Assembly (NCBI GenBank): GCA_018650795.1
Contig: JABIFG010000355.1
Coordinates: 1-63,859 of the forward strand
DNA: 63,859 bases
Direction of reading: 5' to 3'
Origin: Fidelibacterota bacterium
Lineage (GTDB): Bacteria; Fidelibacterota; UBA8477; JABMPR01
This document shows positions 46,701 through 55,852 of this stretch, piece by piece (position 1 is the first letter of the stretch; each line of letters opens with the position of its first letter). The position numbers and the translations under genes are program-made. Below the pieces are notes generated by a model that did not search any database, was not told the origin of the DNA, and was given only the letters and a program-made list of their open reading frames with translations.

Positions 46701-47576
46701 AGAGACATTGTTGTCGTAGTCACCTGTAAAAGTCAGATCTCTTTCGACATCGAAAAATGACCAATCATCATCATATTCTCCTGGGCGATTGTCAGTACCG
46801 GTAACACCAATGTAAGTTCCTACGAGCATTCCAAATACGATCTGATCATAGTCTGTAGTACTGGTATTGGTTACTTCATAAAGCCAGAAAATTACATCCT
46901 GAGCAAGAAATTGCCCCCATTGCATCCCTCTAACTTTCACTTCCAGACCTAAACCAGATCTGGTCAGGTCAGTACTATCTGGCTTGAAGGCTACCCGATA
47001 GTTATTGTTTTCTGGGAAATTAAACTCTTCGTCATTAGCATCATCCATGACATAGTAACTTTCCTCTGAGGCATTTGAAATTTGACCAAAATATCCATTC
47101 CAGGTACCAGCCCAACCTGGTTGATCAGGCCAGATGGATGGCCAACTCAGTGGATTTGTACTCATTGCGATGGAAGATTGATCTGGTTCGGCATAGCCTG
47201 AAACGGGCTCAAAACCCCATTGCTTGCCCGTCGGGCTAATTTCGTGTCCACCCAGTGTGGGTCTATCAACTGGAGATACGACAACTGTGTGAAATGTCTT
47301 TTCAGTTCCAGAAGTATCAAGGGTGGTAATCTGCGCTCCGACGAAGGGACTCACATCCCCGACGTATCCATTATTCTCATGTATCCAGGCACCACGCGGA
47401 CCCTTATCTGAGGGTTGTCCGACGACTCCCCAATTTCCAAACACAGTTTTGACAAGATTTCCCTTATGAACTGCATTTTTCCGATGGACTCTCCCACTTT
47501 CAGCAAATAGTCCGGAAATACTAATGAGTATGATGAGAGCTAATTTGATCGTATACATATTCAGTCTGGAATTCAT
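43704..47576 (-). CDS. Large sorted exoprotein with Asp-rich repeats and FN3 domain
   Basis: A 1290-residue secreted protein. After signal sequence (KLALIILISISGLFAESG) there is a long beta-rich region. Two near-copies of an Asp-rich segment occur, seen as DDIGSDGVPGTDDVDGSEG near residues 475-490 and DDVGTDGIAGTNDADGSEG near 855-870. Both are followed by DAGEPNF or DGEPNF. They resemble calcium-binding loops such as thrombospondin type 3. An FN3 domain (GDGSVTLYWDRR) lies between them. The C-terminus (VFPNPYIAASIFEHPLAPG; YFYVVATEFGHKTGKLAIVK) is a sorting domain. Its ATG overlaps the receptor stop codon as TAATG. Function unknown; probably a surface partner of the receptor. Confidence 0.75.
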   Translation of the reverse strand: MNSRLNMYTIKLALIILISISGLFAESGRVHRKNAVHKGNLVKTVFGNWGVVGQPSDKGPRGAWIHENNGYVGDVSPFVGAQITTLDTSGTEKTFHTVVVSPVDRPTLGGHEISPTGKQWGFEPVSGYAEPDQSSIAMSTNPLSWPSIWPDQPGWAGTWNGYFGQISNASEESYYVMDDANDEEFNFPENNNYRVAFKPDSTDLTRSGLGLEVKVRGMQWGQFLAQDVIFWLYEVTNTSTTDYDQIVFGMLVGTYIGVTGTDNRPGEYDDDWSFFDVERDLTFTGDYDNNVSRNSNWVGNEVGMVGYAFLESPGNPFDGIDNDRDAVDYGDADFFEEEDFENRVLNLGDELILIDEQFIRSSHFLTAGPDTISTRGLVMVLSPGDTLLPEGNEILAPNAANSSDLIVNGNAVDGFDNDLDGLIDENYYLHYRQIRKDQDGDILFDILNPTAFVNYVSGLGSLNPMIDEQRDDNDDNDGDWVAEFDDIGSDGVPGTDDVDGSEGNGWPDAGEPNFDRTDPDESDQIGLTSFNYFTPAGDIPMHNDEVLWDMMEPGFFDVPASIQNGRPVSGEDGDFVYSSGYFPLQAGQTERFSIGLLYGEDQPDLLKNLTTVKNIYDSDYRFPTAPLKPTVSAVAGDGSVTLYWDRRAEESIDPVLKYKDFEGYKIYRATDPNFNDVRTITNSLGVIEGYEFLEQFDLINEYSGPFYPSEDLFTQSDGYTFYLGDNTGLQHSYTDNDVLNGRTYYYAVVAYDRGDAPTDIFPSENTKFVAISPTGEVSLDQNTVMIVPGPTPPGYTSSTGDLPIDHVSVVGTGNVQVNVIDPQALKDHVYKLTFEDMATDGVDNDNDWDSITDDVGTDGIAGTNDADGSEGDGLPQDGEPNFEFGDADELNRLTTSYSVLDSTGFSVTFDPLDTLYVQLGIKNIVESSVEVVDLSGSFVPPAEFDLRSEAGAIRASTTGSLPEDSYTITGQYYPVYRSPYIYGSPFVDEAFDSDIFDGLELYFENDWDVELIDSLTGWNTPDKYDFIFGTTIINLGGGVILYPIRYPSNYEITFATNPIFTANDSTFMVDFFGGAQNENLAVNFQLSNVTDGYNPQILFDDQDQNGTLTSGDVLLIFDQDINGNYFYTWNIVFRDSPLYPDLDTVFTFTETDTVYVNTTQPFRDGDVFVFSPEVPRIETATIKEALDDIKVFPNPYIAASIFEHPLAPGITSGRGERRVTFTHIPYDASIHIYTARGDLVQTLVNDSAIENAMVNWNLKSSENLDIAYGIYFYVVATEFGHKTGKLAIVK

Positions 47577-50491
47577 TAGAAATTTAGCCCCAATCCTAAT
47601 TCAATGCGTCGTGGTTCAGAGTAGAAGGTTTCATTACGGAACCACTCTTCAACAGTGTTTATGGACTCATTTACGTTAAGATTTTCAACCTGCTGCTGAT
47701 CGGGAGTAAAATCTGCAACTCCCGTTTTATCATAGACACCAGTTTGATTCAAATGATCCAGGACATTCTGGACCCTTAAGAATACCTGACTTTCCTTGGC
47801 AAATATATTGAATTTGTAATAAACATTGAGATCCAGATTGAGGGTGACTGGTTTGCTTGCGCTGTTGGTCAGGAGTGTATTCTCAGCCGCTAAATTCGGT
47901 GTATATGGCAGACCGCTACCAAAAGCACCGATGGCACTAACACCCCAAACTGCTGCGTTGTAATTCGCTGACATATTTACTGTATGTCGCTGATCCCAAT
48001 TTAAAGCTCGAATATAGATTCCAGGTTCAGCTCCACCGGCAACCGAATTTCTGGCTTCCTCTGGATCAGAGGCTGTACCTTCTGCCACTTGAAAGGTATA
48101 GTCAATGTTTCCCGATATGCCATTGGTATTGAAATAGTTCAATGCCAGGACCATACCCTTTACATACGCAAAATCGCTGTTCTCAATTTTATTGTAATAG
48201 GCTGACCCGCCAAATATTTCAATCTGTTCAGAGTTTGTACCAATCAAGTTCCGTATATCTCTAAAATAACCAGTTAAATCCAGGCTAACGCCATCCATAA
48301 TTTCCTGAGTTATACCAATCTCACCTGAAATTGTTTTTTCAGGCTTTAAATCTGCATTCCCAACCACCCCAATATTACCGGTACCGCTATCAAGATCAAA
48401 ATCTGGATTGCGATAGAGATGCTCAAAACGAGGGATTTGCAGGAAGTGTCCATAGGAGACGTGAACCACACCCTTGTCAGTAATAGGGAAACTGGCACCA
48501 AATCTCGGGCTGAATTGTAATTTATCTTCCGCCTGTGTATACCAGTAAGCACTGCGCTCAGTTACTGATTTCAACACATCTCCATCATTACCATAAATCC
48601 CGTTATTGTCAGTGTCATGGTAGATATTGTTTAATCTTAGAGGCTCATAGATACTTGGATCGGAGGGGTCGGCTAACACATGACCATCGGGTTTGAAATA
48701 ATCCATTCTCACACCGATATTAATGATGAGCTCCTTGAGCTCTATTTTATCCTGGATATATGCTGAGAATTCAATTGGCTTGTGTTCGTACTGACTATTA
48801 TAAATAGACGAAACATCAAAGATACGTGGGTTGGCTATGCGGGGATCATCAAACACAATATCTAAAGTGGTTTTATCAGAAGGTGGCTGTAAGGTACTAT
48901 CCTGAAGAGAAAGCGTATGTTGCCTGTATTCAACTCCCGCCTTTACCTGATGCTGGGAGGTAACCTGATTTACGTAGTCAATCTTAATAAGGTCTGTGAT
49001 ACTCTCTCGATTGAAGCGACCGTTGTTTGTGCCAGCTGTTGGAAAGGCATATGAATGCATGCTGGCTCCCACTTCATCGTACACCACATAGTCATCTTCA
49101 TTATAATGAAAATAAGTTTTCCGAGCTCGAGAAAGACCCACCGAATAATAACTGTTCACATTCAGGCTATGTGTCAATTTTGCCAGATAATTGTAGCTCT
49201 GGGTCTGTCTAGTCAAATCACCATATGGATTTAATCGGTATGAACGTTCATAATCTTGATAAGTAACATCAGTATATGACCCTTGAAAAGACAATCGCAA
49301 TCCAGGTGATAAGTACCAGTTAACTCGGCCATGATAGAATTGTCGATGATTCCATTGCATGGGTTTGAATTCGCCATCACCTAGGGAATTTGTATGGTTC
49401 CCATGAACCTTGGCATATCCATCTGTAAGAAGACTGTCAATAAGCAAATCGTAGTCAACATCACTCATTGAGCCTTGATCTGGGATATCGACGTACAATT
49501 GAGTGACCAAAGAATCCAGTTGAGCATCTGCACCCAGAGAAGTTACCGCATCTGGCATTACTACTGCTACTGCCCATGGATTGAACAGGTGTTGACCATT
49601 TAACCATCCCTGCCAGTAAACATCACGTAGAGAAAAGCTCATGTCCAACTTGTCTTTTATAATTGGACCATGTAACGAAAGGTCCAGATTCTTTATCGTG
49701 ATGGGATTAAACTCATCTATACCCATATACAATTTGTCATGGCTACTTAGGTAGTCGCCTGCGTAAACAGATAGATTGCCACCCCATTCTTTATAACCGG
49801 TTTTTGTAGTTACGTTTACAATTCCTGACATGGCCTGCCCGTATTCGGCATTAAAAGCACCGGAAATGACCTGTAACTCCTGTATGAGATCTTTGGATAC
49901 TTCAAACATCTGCCCACCATCGTAGACATCTGTGACAGGGATACCATCAATCCAGTAGGCAACTTCACCAGAACGACCACCACGCATATGACCATCAACC
50001 ATTCCTGCCTGAAGGTTGATAATATCTCCCATATCGGTGACGGGCATAGAGGCTATTTGCTCAGCCGATACGATGGCGGATGTGGCGGTCAAATCCTTGA
50101 CGATTGTTGCACGTTTTGCCACAACCTCAACCACCTCTCCTGATTGCAGAATAGTTGGAGGTAATTCAAATTCAACATTGGTTGTCAAATCAGCCCGGAC
50201 CATCACTTCAGATATGCGTACCTGCTGATAACCAATCATCGTAGCAGTAAGTGAGTACTCACCCGGCTCAATACCAATAATGTAAAAACTTCCATCAAGA
50301 TTTACAGAAGCTCCGAATCGTGAATTATCCACAATAACATTACAGCCAATGAGCCCTTCCAGGCTTTCAGCATCCCTGACTGTTCCAGATATTTTTCCAG
50401 TCGTGCCAGCTGTCAAGACAGTACTTAGAAGACTTACCACAGTAAGTAGACGGAGTGTATTACGATAAATCCCAGTCATCGAAAACAACAT
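47576..50491 (-). CDS. TonB-dependent outer-membrane receptor
   Basis: A 971-residue receptor: signal, carboxypeptidase-regulatory-like domain (GKISGTVRDAESLEGLIGCNV), plug (TATSAIVSAEQIASMPVTDMGDIINLQAGMV, then WIDGIPVTD), and a barrel ending ELGLGLNF. It imports a substrate across the outer membrane with TonB energy. It lacks the SusD partner of Bacteroidota SusC systems. It is the first of a triad with the 1290-residue exoprotein (one-base overlap) and the PorV-like barrel. Together with the adjacent amylases, the likely cargo is an alpha-glucan oligosaccharide, but that is inference. The 207-base upstream gap contains no gene. Confidence 0.9.
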   Translation of the reverse strand: MLFSMTGIYRNTLRLLTVVSLLSTVLTAGTTGKISGTVRDAESLEGLIGCNVIVDNSRFGASVNLDGSFYIIGIEPGEYSLTATMIGYQQVRISEVMVRADLTTNVEFELPPTILQSGEVVEVVAKRATIVKDLTATSAIVSAEQIASMPVTDMGDIINLQAGMVDGHMRGGRSGEVAYWIDGIPVTDVYDGGQMFEVSKDLIQELQVISGAFNAEYGQAMSGIVNVTTKTGYKEWGGNLSVYAGDYLSSHDKLYMGIDEFNPITIKNLDLSLHGPIIKDKLDMSFSLRDVYWQGWLNGQHLFNPWAVAVVMPDAVTSLGADAQLDSLVTQLYVDIPDQGSMSDVDYDLLIDSLLTDGYAKVHGNHTNSLGDGEFKPMQWNHRQFYHGRVNWYLSPGLRLSFQGSYTDVTYQDYERSYRLNPYGDLTRQTQSYNYLAKLTHSLNVNSYYSVGLSRARKTYFHYNEDDYVVYDEVGASMHSYAFPTAGTNNGRFNRESITDLIKIDYVNQVTSQHQVKAGVEYRQHTLSLQDSTLQPPSDKTTLDIVFDDPRIANPRIFDVSSIYNSQYEHKPIEFSAYIQDKIELKELIINIGVRMDYFKPDGHVLADPSDPSIYEPLRLNNIYHDTDNNGIYGNDGDVLKSVTERSAYWYTQAEDKLQFSPRFGASFPITDKGVVHVSYGHFLQIPRFEHLYRNPDFDLDSGTGNIGVVGNADLKPEKTISGEIGITQEIMDGVSLDLTGYFRDIRNLIGTNSEQIEIFGGSAYYNKIENSDFAYVKGMVLALNYFNTNGISGNIDYTFQVAEGTASDPEEARNSVAGGAEPGIYIRALNWDQRHTVNMSANYNAAVWGVSAIGAFGSGLPYTPNLAAENTLLTNSASKPVTLNLDLNVYYKFNIFAKESQVFLRVQNVLDHLNQTGVYDKTGVADFTPDQQQVENLNVNESINTVEEWFRNETFYSEPRRIELGLGLNF

Positions 50492-50698
50492 AACCCCACG
50501 TTTTTGAATTTAGTAACCCTATCCTGAGTTACGTTTCTCCAAGTTATGTTTAGCACCAGCGCATGTCAACAATATTTACCCAATTTCTCAGTGAGTTTTT
50601 TTCTGCAACGCTTCGTCCATTAAGACCTTAATGAATAAGGCTTTATGAGCCCTGTTCATGTCCGTGAAAAATGAATGATTGGCCTGTACGTCACCCTA

Positions 50699-52552
50699 CT
50701 ATCGAGGTTTGTTAAGGGGGTGTGAAGAAACCGTTAAAACACTATTTCGGCCACCGTAGGGGTCACTTGAAAACGCTTCAGCATTTGGATCAGCAATCCA
50801 TTCTTCCCCATTCAGAATAAATTTGTAGTTATATTTACCAGGTTTTAAAGGAATTTCAATAAAGAGGCTATCCCCGTGTCGGGATCTTGAATAATCACGG
50901 GCTGTCCAATTATTAAAATCTCCTGCAACCTGTAGCTGGTCAACATTGCTATCCTTATCGATATAAAACAATTTCTTCAACTGATAATCAGCTGACAGCC
51001 TATTCGTAAACGCAACCCATTGCGGTAGATTTTCACTCATATCACCCAGGAATTCCCAGGCTGAAAGTGTATTGGCAGGCAACCGAAGCAGCAGATTGCC
51101 CCCCTCTAGACGTATGATTGCTTCGCCATAGATTTTTTGGATCTCAGAAATATCCATTTCCGGTGGAAGCGGAATCGAAATAAATTCTTGAGTCGCAGCA
51201 TTGTTCAGACATACTAATACACGCTCATTACCCAGTTTTCTGAGATAAGCATAAATTGACCAGTCCTTATACAGCTCTTTGAAACTCCCCTGACTTAGGG
51301 CTGGAAATTTATTCCTTAATTCTGTGAGTTCAATAAATTGCTTTTTCTGAAGCATTTGCTCCTGGGAAAGTGGGTCTGGATAAGGTAGACGATTTAAATA
51401 GTCCTGAGATTCACCGCTCACATCATCAACAGAGTAGCCCCTCATCCCCAATTCAGTCCCAGAATAAATAACGGGTAACCCCGGAGCCGTCATCAACCAC
51501 CCCAGAGCCAGAAGTTGTTTTTCCCAGGCATTCTCTTCCAGATCGACATTAAACCGAGCAACATCGTGATTATCAATAAGAGTAGCAAAGGATGCATTCG
51601 GCAAACTCTGGGAATTCAGCTCGTAGAATTTTGAAAAATCACCCAATCCGGCTCCTTTATTAAAGGTATTTCTGATGGCGTAATAGCCGGGAATATCAAA
51701 CAGATAATCAAAGCCAATATTGTCATATGGCCCGATCCGCCAGGCTTCTCCCCAGAATACTTCGCCAAGCAGTAAAAACTCTGGGCCAGCCAAATTCTTG
51801 ATCCTGGCTGTGTACTCCCTCCAGAAACTTATGGGGACGTGCTTGACAGCATCCAATCGGAAGCCATCACAACCAGTCTCCTCGATCCAATATTTTGAAA
51901 CCTCAAACAAATAGTCGCTGACTTCGACTCTTTCCTGGGCTAGATCAGGTAAACCGTGGAGTTCACCTCGCTCAATTTGCGACTGATTCTGCCAATCAGT
52001 GATGACATAGGGTTCACCGCGCTCATTTGCATGGAACCAATTCTTTTTGCTCTCATCATCGATCCAGGGGTGATCAGCAGCAGTCTGATTAAAAGGCATA
52101 TCAAATATGATTTTCATATTTCTCAAATGAGCTGCTTCAACGAGGGCCTTCAATTCATTGAGAGTTCCAAAATGTTCATCCACCTTATAAAAATCGATAG
52201 GGTGATATCCATGATAGGGCCACCATCCCACATAGTCCGTATTTGAATTATCGATAAAGGGTGAGATCCAGATCATATTGATACCAAGAGCTTTCAAACT
52301 ATCCAGAGATTGAGTAACACCGAGGAGATCCCCGCCTTGATAATGCTTCAGTGCTTCTGGATTACTACCATCATACGGTTTATAGCTATTTGAATTGCTG
52401 CCCTCATTATTGTCCGGGTTCCCATCCACAAAACGGTCTATCATAAGAAAATACATGATATCAGCTGATTCAGGTTTTGCTGAAGGGCTACAGTTTACGA
52501 GCAAAAATAGAATTGTTAAAGACACTGAAATAATATTGCTGAATTTTCGCAT
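50699..52552 (-). CDS. GH13 alpha-amylase/neopullulanase-like lipoprotein with C-terminal E-set
   Basis: A 617-residue lipoprotein (LFLLVNC lipobox). The GH13 barrel starts at DIMYFLMIDRFVDGNPDNN. Catalytic residues are Asp234 (GFRLDAVKH), Glu264 (LLGEVFWG) and Asp330 (LIDNHDVAR). The last ~90 residues form a CBM48-like E-set (LQVAGDFNNWTARDYSRS; GKYNYKFILNGEEWIADPN). It is the first gene of the locus on this strand, divergent from selD with a 101-base gap. It would act on starch or maltodextrin; the exact product profile is unknown. Confidence 0.9.
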   Translation of the reverse strand: MRKFSNIISVSLTILFLLVNCSPSAKPESADIMYFLMIDRFVDGNPDNNEGSNSNSYKPYDGSNPEALKHYQGGDLLGVTQSLDSLKALGINMIWISPFIDNSNTDYVGWWPYHGYHPIDFYKVDEHFGTLNELKALVEAAHLRNMKIIFDMPFNQTAADHPWIDDESKKNWFHANERGEPYVITDWQNQSQIERGELHGLPDLAQERVEVSDYLFEVSKYWIEETGCDGFRLDAVKHVPISFWREYTARIKNLAGPEFLLLGEVFWGEAWRIGPYDNIGFDYLFDIPGYYAIRNTFNKGAGLGDFSKFYELNSQSLPNASFATLIDNHDVARFNVDLEENAWEKQLLALGWLMTAPGLPVIYSGTELGMRGYSVDDVSGESQDYLNRLPYPDPLSQEQMLQKKQFIELTELRNKFPALSQGSFKELYKDWSIYAYLRKLGNERVLVCLNNAATQEFISIPLPPEMDISEIQKIYGEAIIRLEGGNLLLRLPANTLSAWEFLGDMSENLPQWVAFTNRLSADYQLKKLFYIDKDSNVDQLQVAGDFNNWTARDYSRSRHGDSLFIEIPLKPGKYNYKFILNGEEWIADPNAEAFSSDPYGGRNSVLTVSSHPLNKPR

Positions 52553-52653
52553 CTGTAATCTTAGGATAAGTGTCCACAGATTTCAATACAAAACAATTTA
52601 AATCCACCAGCTTTTGGCGTTGGCAGTTTGTGTCCTCGGCTTATTTTCAAAGG

Positions 52654-53709
52654 ATGACAAGAAGCTTAGAAATAAATCTAACCGCAAAAGTCAAAGCCGC
52701 CGGCTGAGCAGGTAAAATTGGTCCAGGGGACCTGGACGACATACTCTGCGGGATTGATATTCCATCACATCCTGACCTGCTCGTAGGTATCGACCATCGC
52801 GATGACAGCTCAGTTTATAAGCTGAGTGAAGACATTGCCGTTGTCCAATCGCTAGACTTCTTCACCCCCATTGTTGATGACCCATTTACTTTTGGACAGA
52901 TCACGGCTGCCAATGCCCTTAGTGACCTTTACGCCATGGGAGCTCGCCCAGTCACGGCACTGAATATTGTCGGCTTCCCTGTTGATGATATGGATAATTC
53001 TGTTTTACGTGAGATTCTGCGGGGCGGTTTGAGCAAGATTAACGAATCAGGTGCAGTACTTGCCGGGGGTCACTCCATCAAGGATGATGAGCTGAAATAT
53101 GGACTTTCTGTGACTGGTGTTGTCCATCCTGACAAAATAATTCCTAACGGCGGTGCCCAGCCTGGAGATGTTCTGGTTCTCACCAAAGCTTTGGGTACTG
53201 GAATCGTCGCCACCGCCCTGAAGCAAAAGATCAGCTCTCCTGAAGAATTGGACGCCATGGTAAAAAGCATGGTCCAGTTGAATAAATATGCCGCTGATGT
53301 GGTTGCAGGCTATTCAGTAAACGCCATGACTGATATTACTGGTTATGGATTGGTTGGTCACATGCTGGAGATGTTGGATGCCAGCTTCATGGATGCAAAA
53401 ATCTTTGTAGACCAACTCCCCGTGCTACCAGGAACCTATAAATACGCTGAACAAAAAGTGATCCCAGGTGGATTGCTGAGTAATCGCAAATTCTACAAAC
53501 CCCGTATTGCTATTGGGGCTGGTGTGACAAGGCTGGAAGAATTACTGGTAGTTGATCCACAAACTTCTGGAGGACTGTTGATTAGTATTCCAGGTGAGAA
53601 AGCCAAGATCTTTGTTGATGATCTCCATGCTAATGGAGTTGAGGCAGCCAGGATAATTGGTGAAATCAGCAATTCCAGTGCTGAGCCCCGTATCTCCCTT
53701 CAGAAATAA
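52654..53709 (+). CDS. selD: Selenophosphate synthetase with in-frame UGA selenocysteine
   Basis: Makes selenophosphate from selenide and ATP for selenocysteine and selenouridine. The open frame from 52936 is only the C-terminal part. Upstream, the same frame runs from ATG 52654 through a TGA at 52705-52707, giving MTRSLEINLTAKVKAAG-U-AGKIGPGDLDDIL. The UGA occupies the catalytic Cys17 position of E. coli SelD (residue 18 here), with the essential Lys three residues on. GIDHRDDSSVY, DFFTPIVDDPFTFGQITAAN and DLYAMGARP are family motifs. With recoding, length is 351, as expected. A SECIS-like hairpin follows the UGA. AAAGG lies directly against the ATG, so ribosome spacing is odd. selA, selB and selC must lie elsewhere. 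Confidence 0.93.
52705..52737 (+). promoter_or_regulatory. Bacterial SECIS element for SelD recoding
   Basis: Downstream of the in-frame TGA (52705-52707), GTCCAGG (52721-52727) pairs perfectly with CCTGGAC (52731-52737) around the loop GGA. The loop starts 20 bases after the UGA and begins with G, which fits the known bacterial SECIS consensus. It lies inside the coding region, as in bacterial selenoprotein genes. Confidence 0.85.
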
Positions 53710-53762
53710 TCTAATACTAATTCGATGGAATCAACAGGATCCCAGGCTGGACCTGGAATTAG

Positions 53763-54854
53763 TTATAGATAAAAATGAATTTGACTCAATATCTGTGATT
53801 CAGGATCTGGACTCGCATCAGGTAGCTCCAGCGAGCTGTTACGATAGCTTAATTTTACTTCCATACCTCGAACTGGGAAAAACTCCAGGCCCAAACTGGT
53901 TCTTTGAATTGCACCAGTGGTCAGATCAATGTTGGGATCAAAAAACTCATAGCGTCCCACAATGTCCAGCCCTTGAAACAGACGGTAGCTCAATTGCTGG
54001 AAGGTTGCCATATTGGTGATATCAGATTGTATCCATCCATTCATTTGAGCCCACTCCCCTAACCAGACTATGCCGTAACTGGAAATCCCCCAAGTAGCCA
54101 CAGAAGCATTGATTAGTTTACTCTCATCAAGGTAAGCCAGGCCAATTTGAGCAGAAAACAGGTCACCTGAATACAAATAGCTCATTTTAAGAGCAGTGAA
54201 CAGGTCAGAATCCGCTGACCCATTCTGTTGAATAAAGGATGTACCTGCCATGACAGACAGATCAAGACCCACGATTGGTGAGCTTCCAAACTCCATGAGT
54301 TTTGGGGATTCAAGAAAGGGTGTGTAAGGCATACCTTCCCGGTTTAGTCCCTGAAGCGTTAAGTTTCCACCTCGTGTAAAAATGCTGTGATCATCTATTC
54401 TCCAACCGAGAACAGGTAGGGCTTTTGCCAGACTCACCCAACTCTCCAGGGGTAATCCTTCATAGCGGAGACCACCCGAGAACCTGAATTCCTCAGAAAT
54501 CCGTAAAACTTCTGCATGAGTTATCAGGCTCCCCATTTCCGCACCGCCGTATAGGGCAAACTGCATTGGAAACTGCCTCAAATCTTTATCTGCTTGTGCA
54601 ATCATCTGATAACGTGTATCCAGACCAAAATAAAGGGGGAATTCGCTATCTTCATTTTCCCACGGAAAGGCTATATCTTTCATAATGAGGCTTTCCCGGG
54701 CATACTCTTCCCCATACTCTGTCCGATTTGCTCCACCACCCTGATATGAATGGCATGAACCACAGCTCACTTCCTCCATGAGGGCAAAACGAGGAAGGGC
54801 TAGCAAGCTATTTATTGAAAGGACCAGGATCGCTATTCTAATTATTAGTTTCAA
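53763..54854 (-). CDS. Outer-membrane beta-barrel with N-terminal CxxCH haem motif
   Basis: A 363-residue exported protein. Signal MKLIIRIAILVLSINSLLALP is followed by SCGSCHSYQGGGANRTEYGEEYA, a single c-type haem site. The remainder, about residues 75-363, is alternating beta strands ending in SQIHFYL, typical of an outer-membrane barrel. It overlaps the upstream cytochrome lipoprotein gene by 4 bases, so the pair is coupled. I infer an electron-transfer or redox-sensing role at the outer membrane; a barrel with one haem is not an established conduit such as MtrB. Convergent with selD, 53 bases apart. Confidence 0.7.
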   Translation of the reverse strand: MKLIIRIAILVLSINSLLALPRFALMEEVSCGSCHSYQGGGANRTEYGEEYARESLIMKDIAFPWENEDSEFPLYFGLDTRYQMIAQADKDLRQFPMQFALYGGAEMGSLITHAEVLRISEEFRFSGGLRYEGLPLESWVSLAKALPVLGWRIDDHSIFTRGGNLTLQGLNREGMPYTPFLESPKLMEFGSSPIVGLDLSVMAGTSFIQQNGSADSDLFTALKMSYLYSGDLFSAQIGLAYLDESKLINASVATWGISSYGIVWLGEWAQMNGWIQSDITNMATFQQLSYRLFQGLDIVGRYEFFDPNIDLTTGAIQRTSLGLEFFPVRGMEVKLSYRNSSLELPDASPDPESQILSQIHFYL

Positions 54855-55852
54855 TTGTCAAGTGCTCCCTGGTTTATCCATGTCTCAATTGTGGCAATCG
54901 TACCGGCTGAAAGTGCAGGTCCACCCTGCGGCATAAGCCCGCCAACTTCTCCCTTGAGCCGTTTGATAATTAAACTATTGGCTCCATCTCCAACTGTGAC
55001 GACAGGTCCGTTGGACGAGGTACCAGCCATGAGGTTGGCGTATGAGCTTAGGCTCAAGCCACCATTTGACCCGTGACAACCAGCACAATTAGAATTCCAG
55101 ATAGGTTGAACAGATCCAGAGTAACTCACCGCTGCTTCGGCCTCTCCGGAGAGAGCAATAACATCTGGAGTAGATGGGCTGTTTGAATTTATGGTCAAGT
55201 CTCCATTGAATGTGCCTGCGCCATCCGGTTGCAAAGTGATGGTCACAACCTGAGATGCCCCTGGGGTCAATTCGATAGGTGTGCTTACATCCATACTATA
55301 GACATCAAGCTCAAAATCGATGGATGATATGAGAAGTGTATCATTCCCTGTACTACTTAACGTGATTGCCTGCTGGCTGCTGGTAGTACTCAGAATGGTA
55401 CCAAAATTCAGACTGCTGTTTGAGAGCGTTAGTGCTGGAACCGGTAAGGCTGTCCCTGTTCCCGTCAGGTTAATGAAAAGCTCAGGATTTTCAAGATCAT
55501 CACTATTTATCAAAACTTGAGCTGTATAGGTCAATTCGGCTGTAGGTGTGAAAACCAACTCTGCCTGGAGGGTATCATCAGCTAACACTACAAATACACC
55601 TTGTGGCTGTAATGTGTAAGCAGTGTTATCCTGAACCAGAGTCATTTCTCCCTGAAGCTCACCCACACCACTGTTGATGATCTGAATTTGTCTGATTTGT
55701 GGGGATCCGATGGTTACGGTGGAAAAATCAATATCCGTAGCTTCGACTACAATTTGTGGGAGTAGAACTTCGGGTTCGCCCATATCGCTACAACTTCCCA
55801 AGAACATGATAAGAAGTGAAGCTCCAATAAGTATTCGTGATAAATAATTCAT
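54851..55852 (-). CDS. Cytochrome c lipoprotein with HYDIN-like Ig domains
   Basis: A lipoprotein of about 333 residues. I start it at ATG 55852, whose product MNYLSRILIGASLLIMFLGSC has a clear lipobox; an in-frame ATG at 55879 would add nine residues. Two ASPM-SPD2-Hydin/choice-of-anchor D type Ig domains (LNFGTILSTTSSQQAITLSS) are followed by a C-terminal cytochrome domain with NSNCAGCHGSNGG and a likely Met ligand in GLMPQGGPALS. The stop overlaps the barrel gene by 4 bases. The two CxxCH proteins probably exchange electrons, an inference from coupling only. Confidence 0.75.
   Translation of the reverse strand: MNYLSRILIGASLLIMFLGSCSDMGEPEVLLPQIVVEATDIDFSTVTIGSPQIRQIQIINSGVGELQGEMTLVQDNTAYTLQPQGVFVVLADDTLQAELVFTPTAELTYTAQVLINSDDLENPELFINLTGTGTALPVPALTLSNSSLNFGTILSTTSSQQAITLSSTGNDTLLISSIDFELDVYSMDVSTPIELTPGASQVVTITLQPDGAGTFNGDLTINSNSPSTPDVIALSGEAEAAVSYSGSVQPIWNSNCAGCHGSNGGLSLSSYANLMAGTSSNGPVVTVGDGANSLIIKRLKGEVGGLMPQGGPALSAGTIATIETWINQGALDN

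Noticed and set aside
52936..53709. SelD starting at the ATG at 52936
   Set aside because: This version lacks the active-site loop and ATP-binding N-terminus, which are encoded upstream in the same frame across a UGA.
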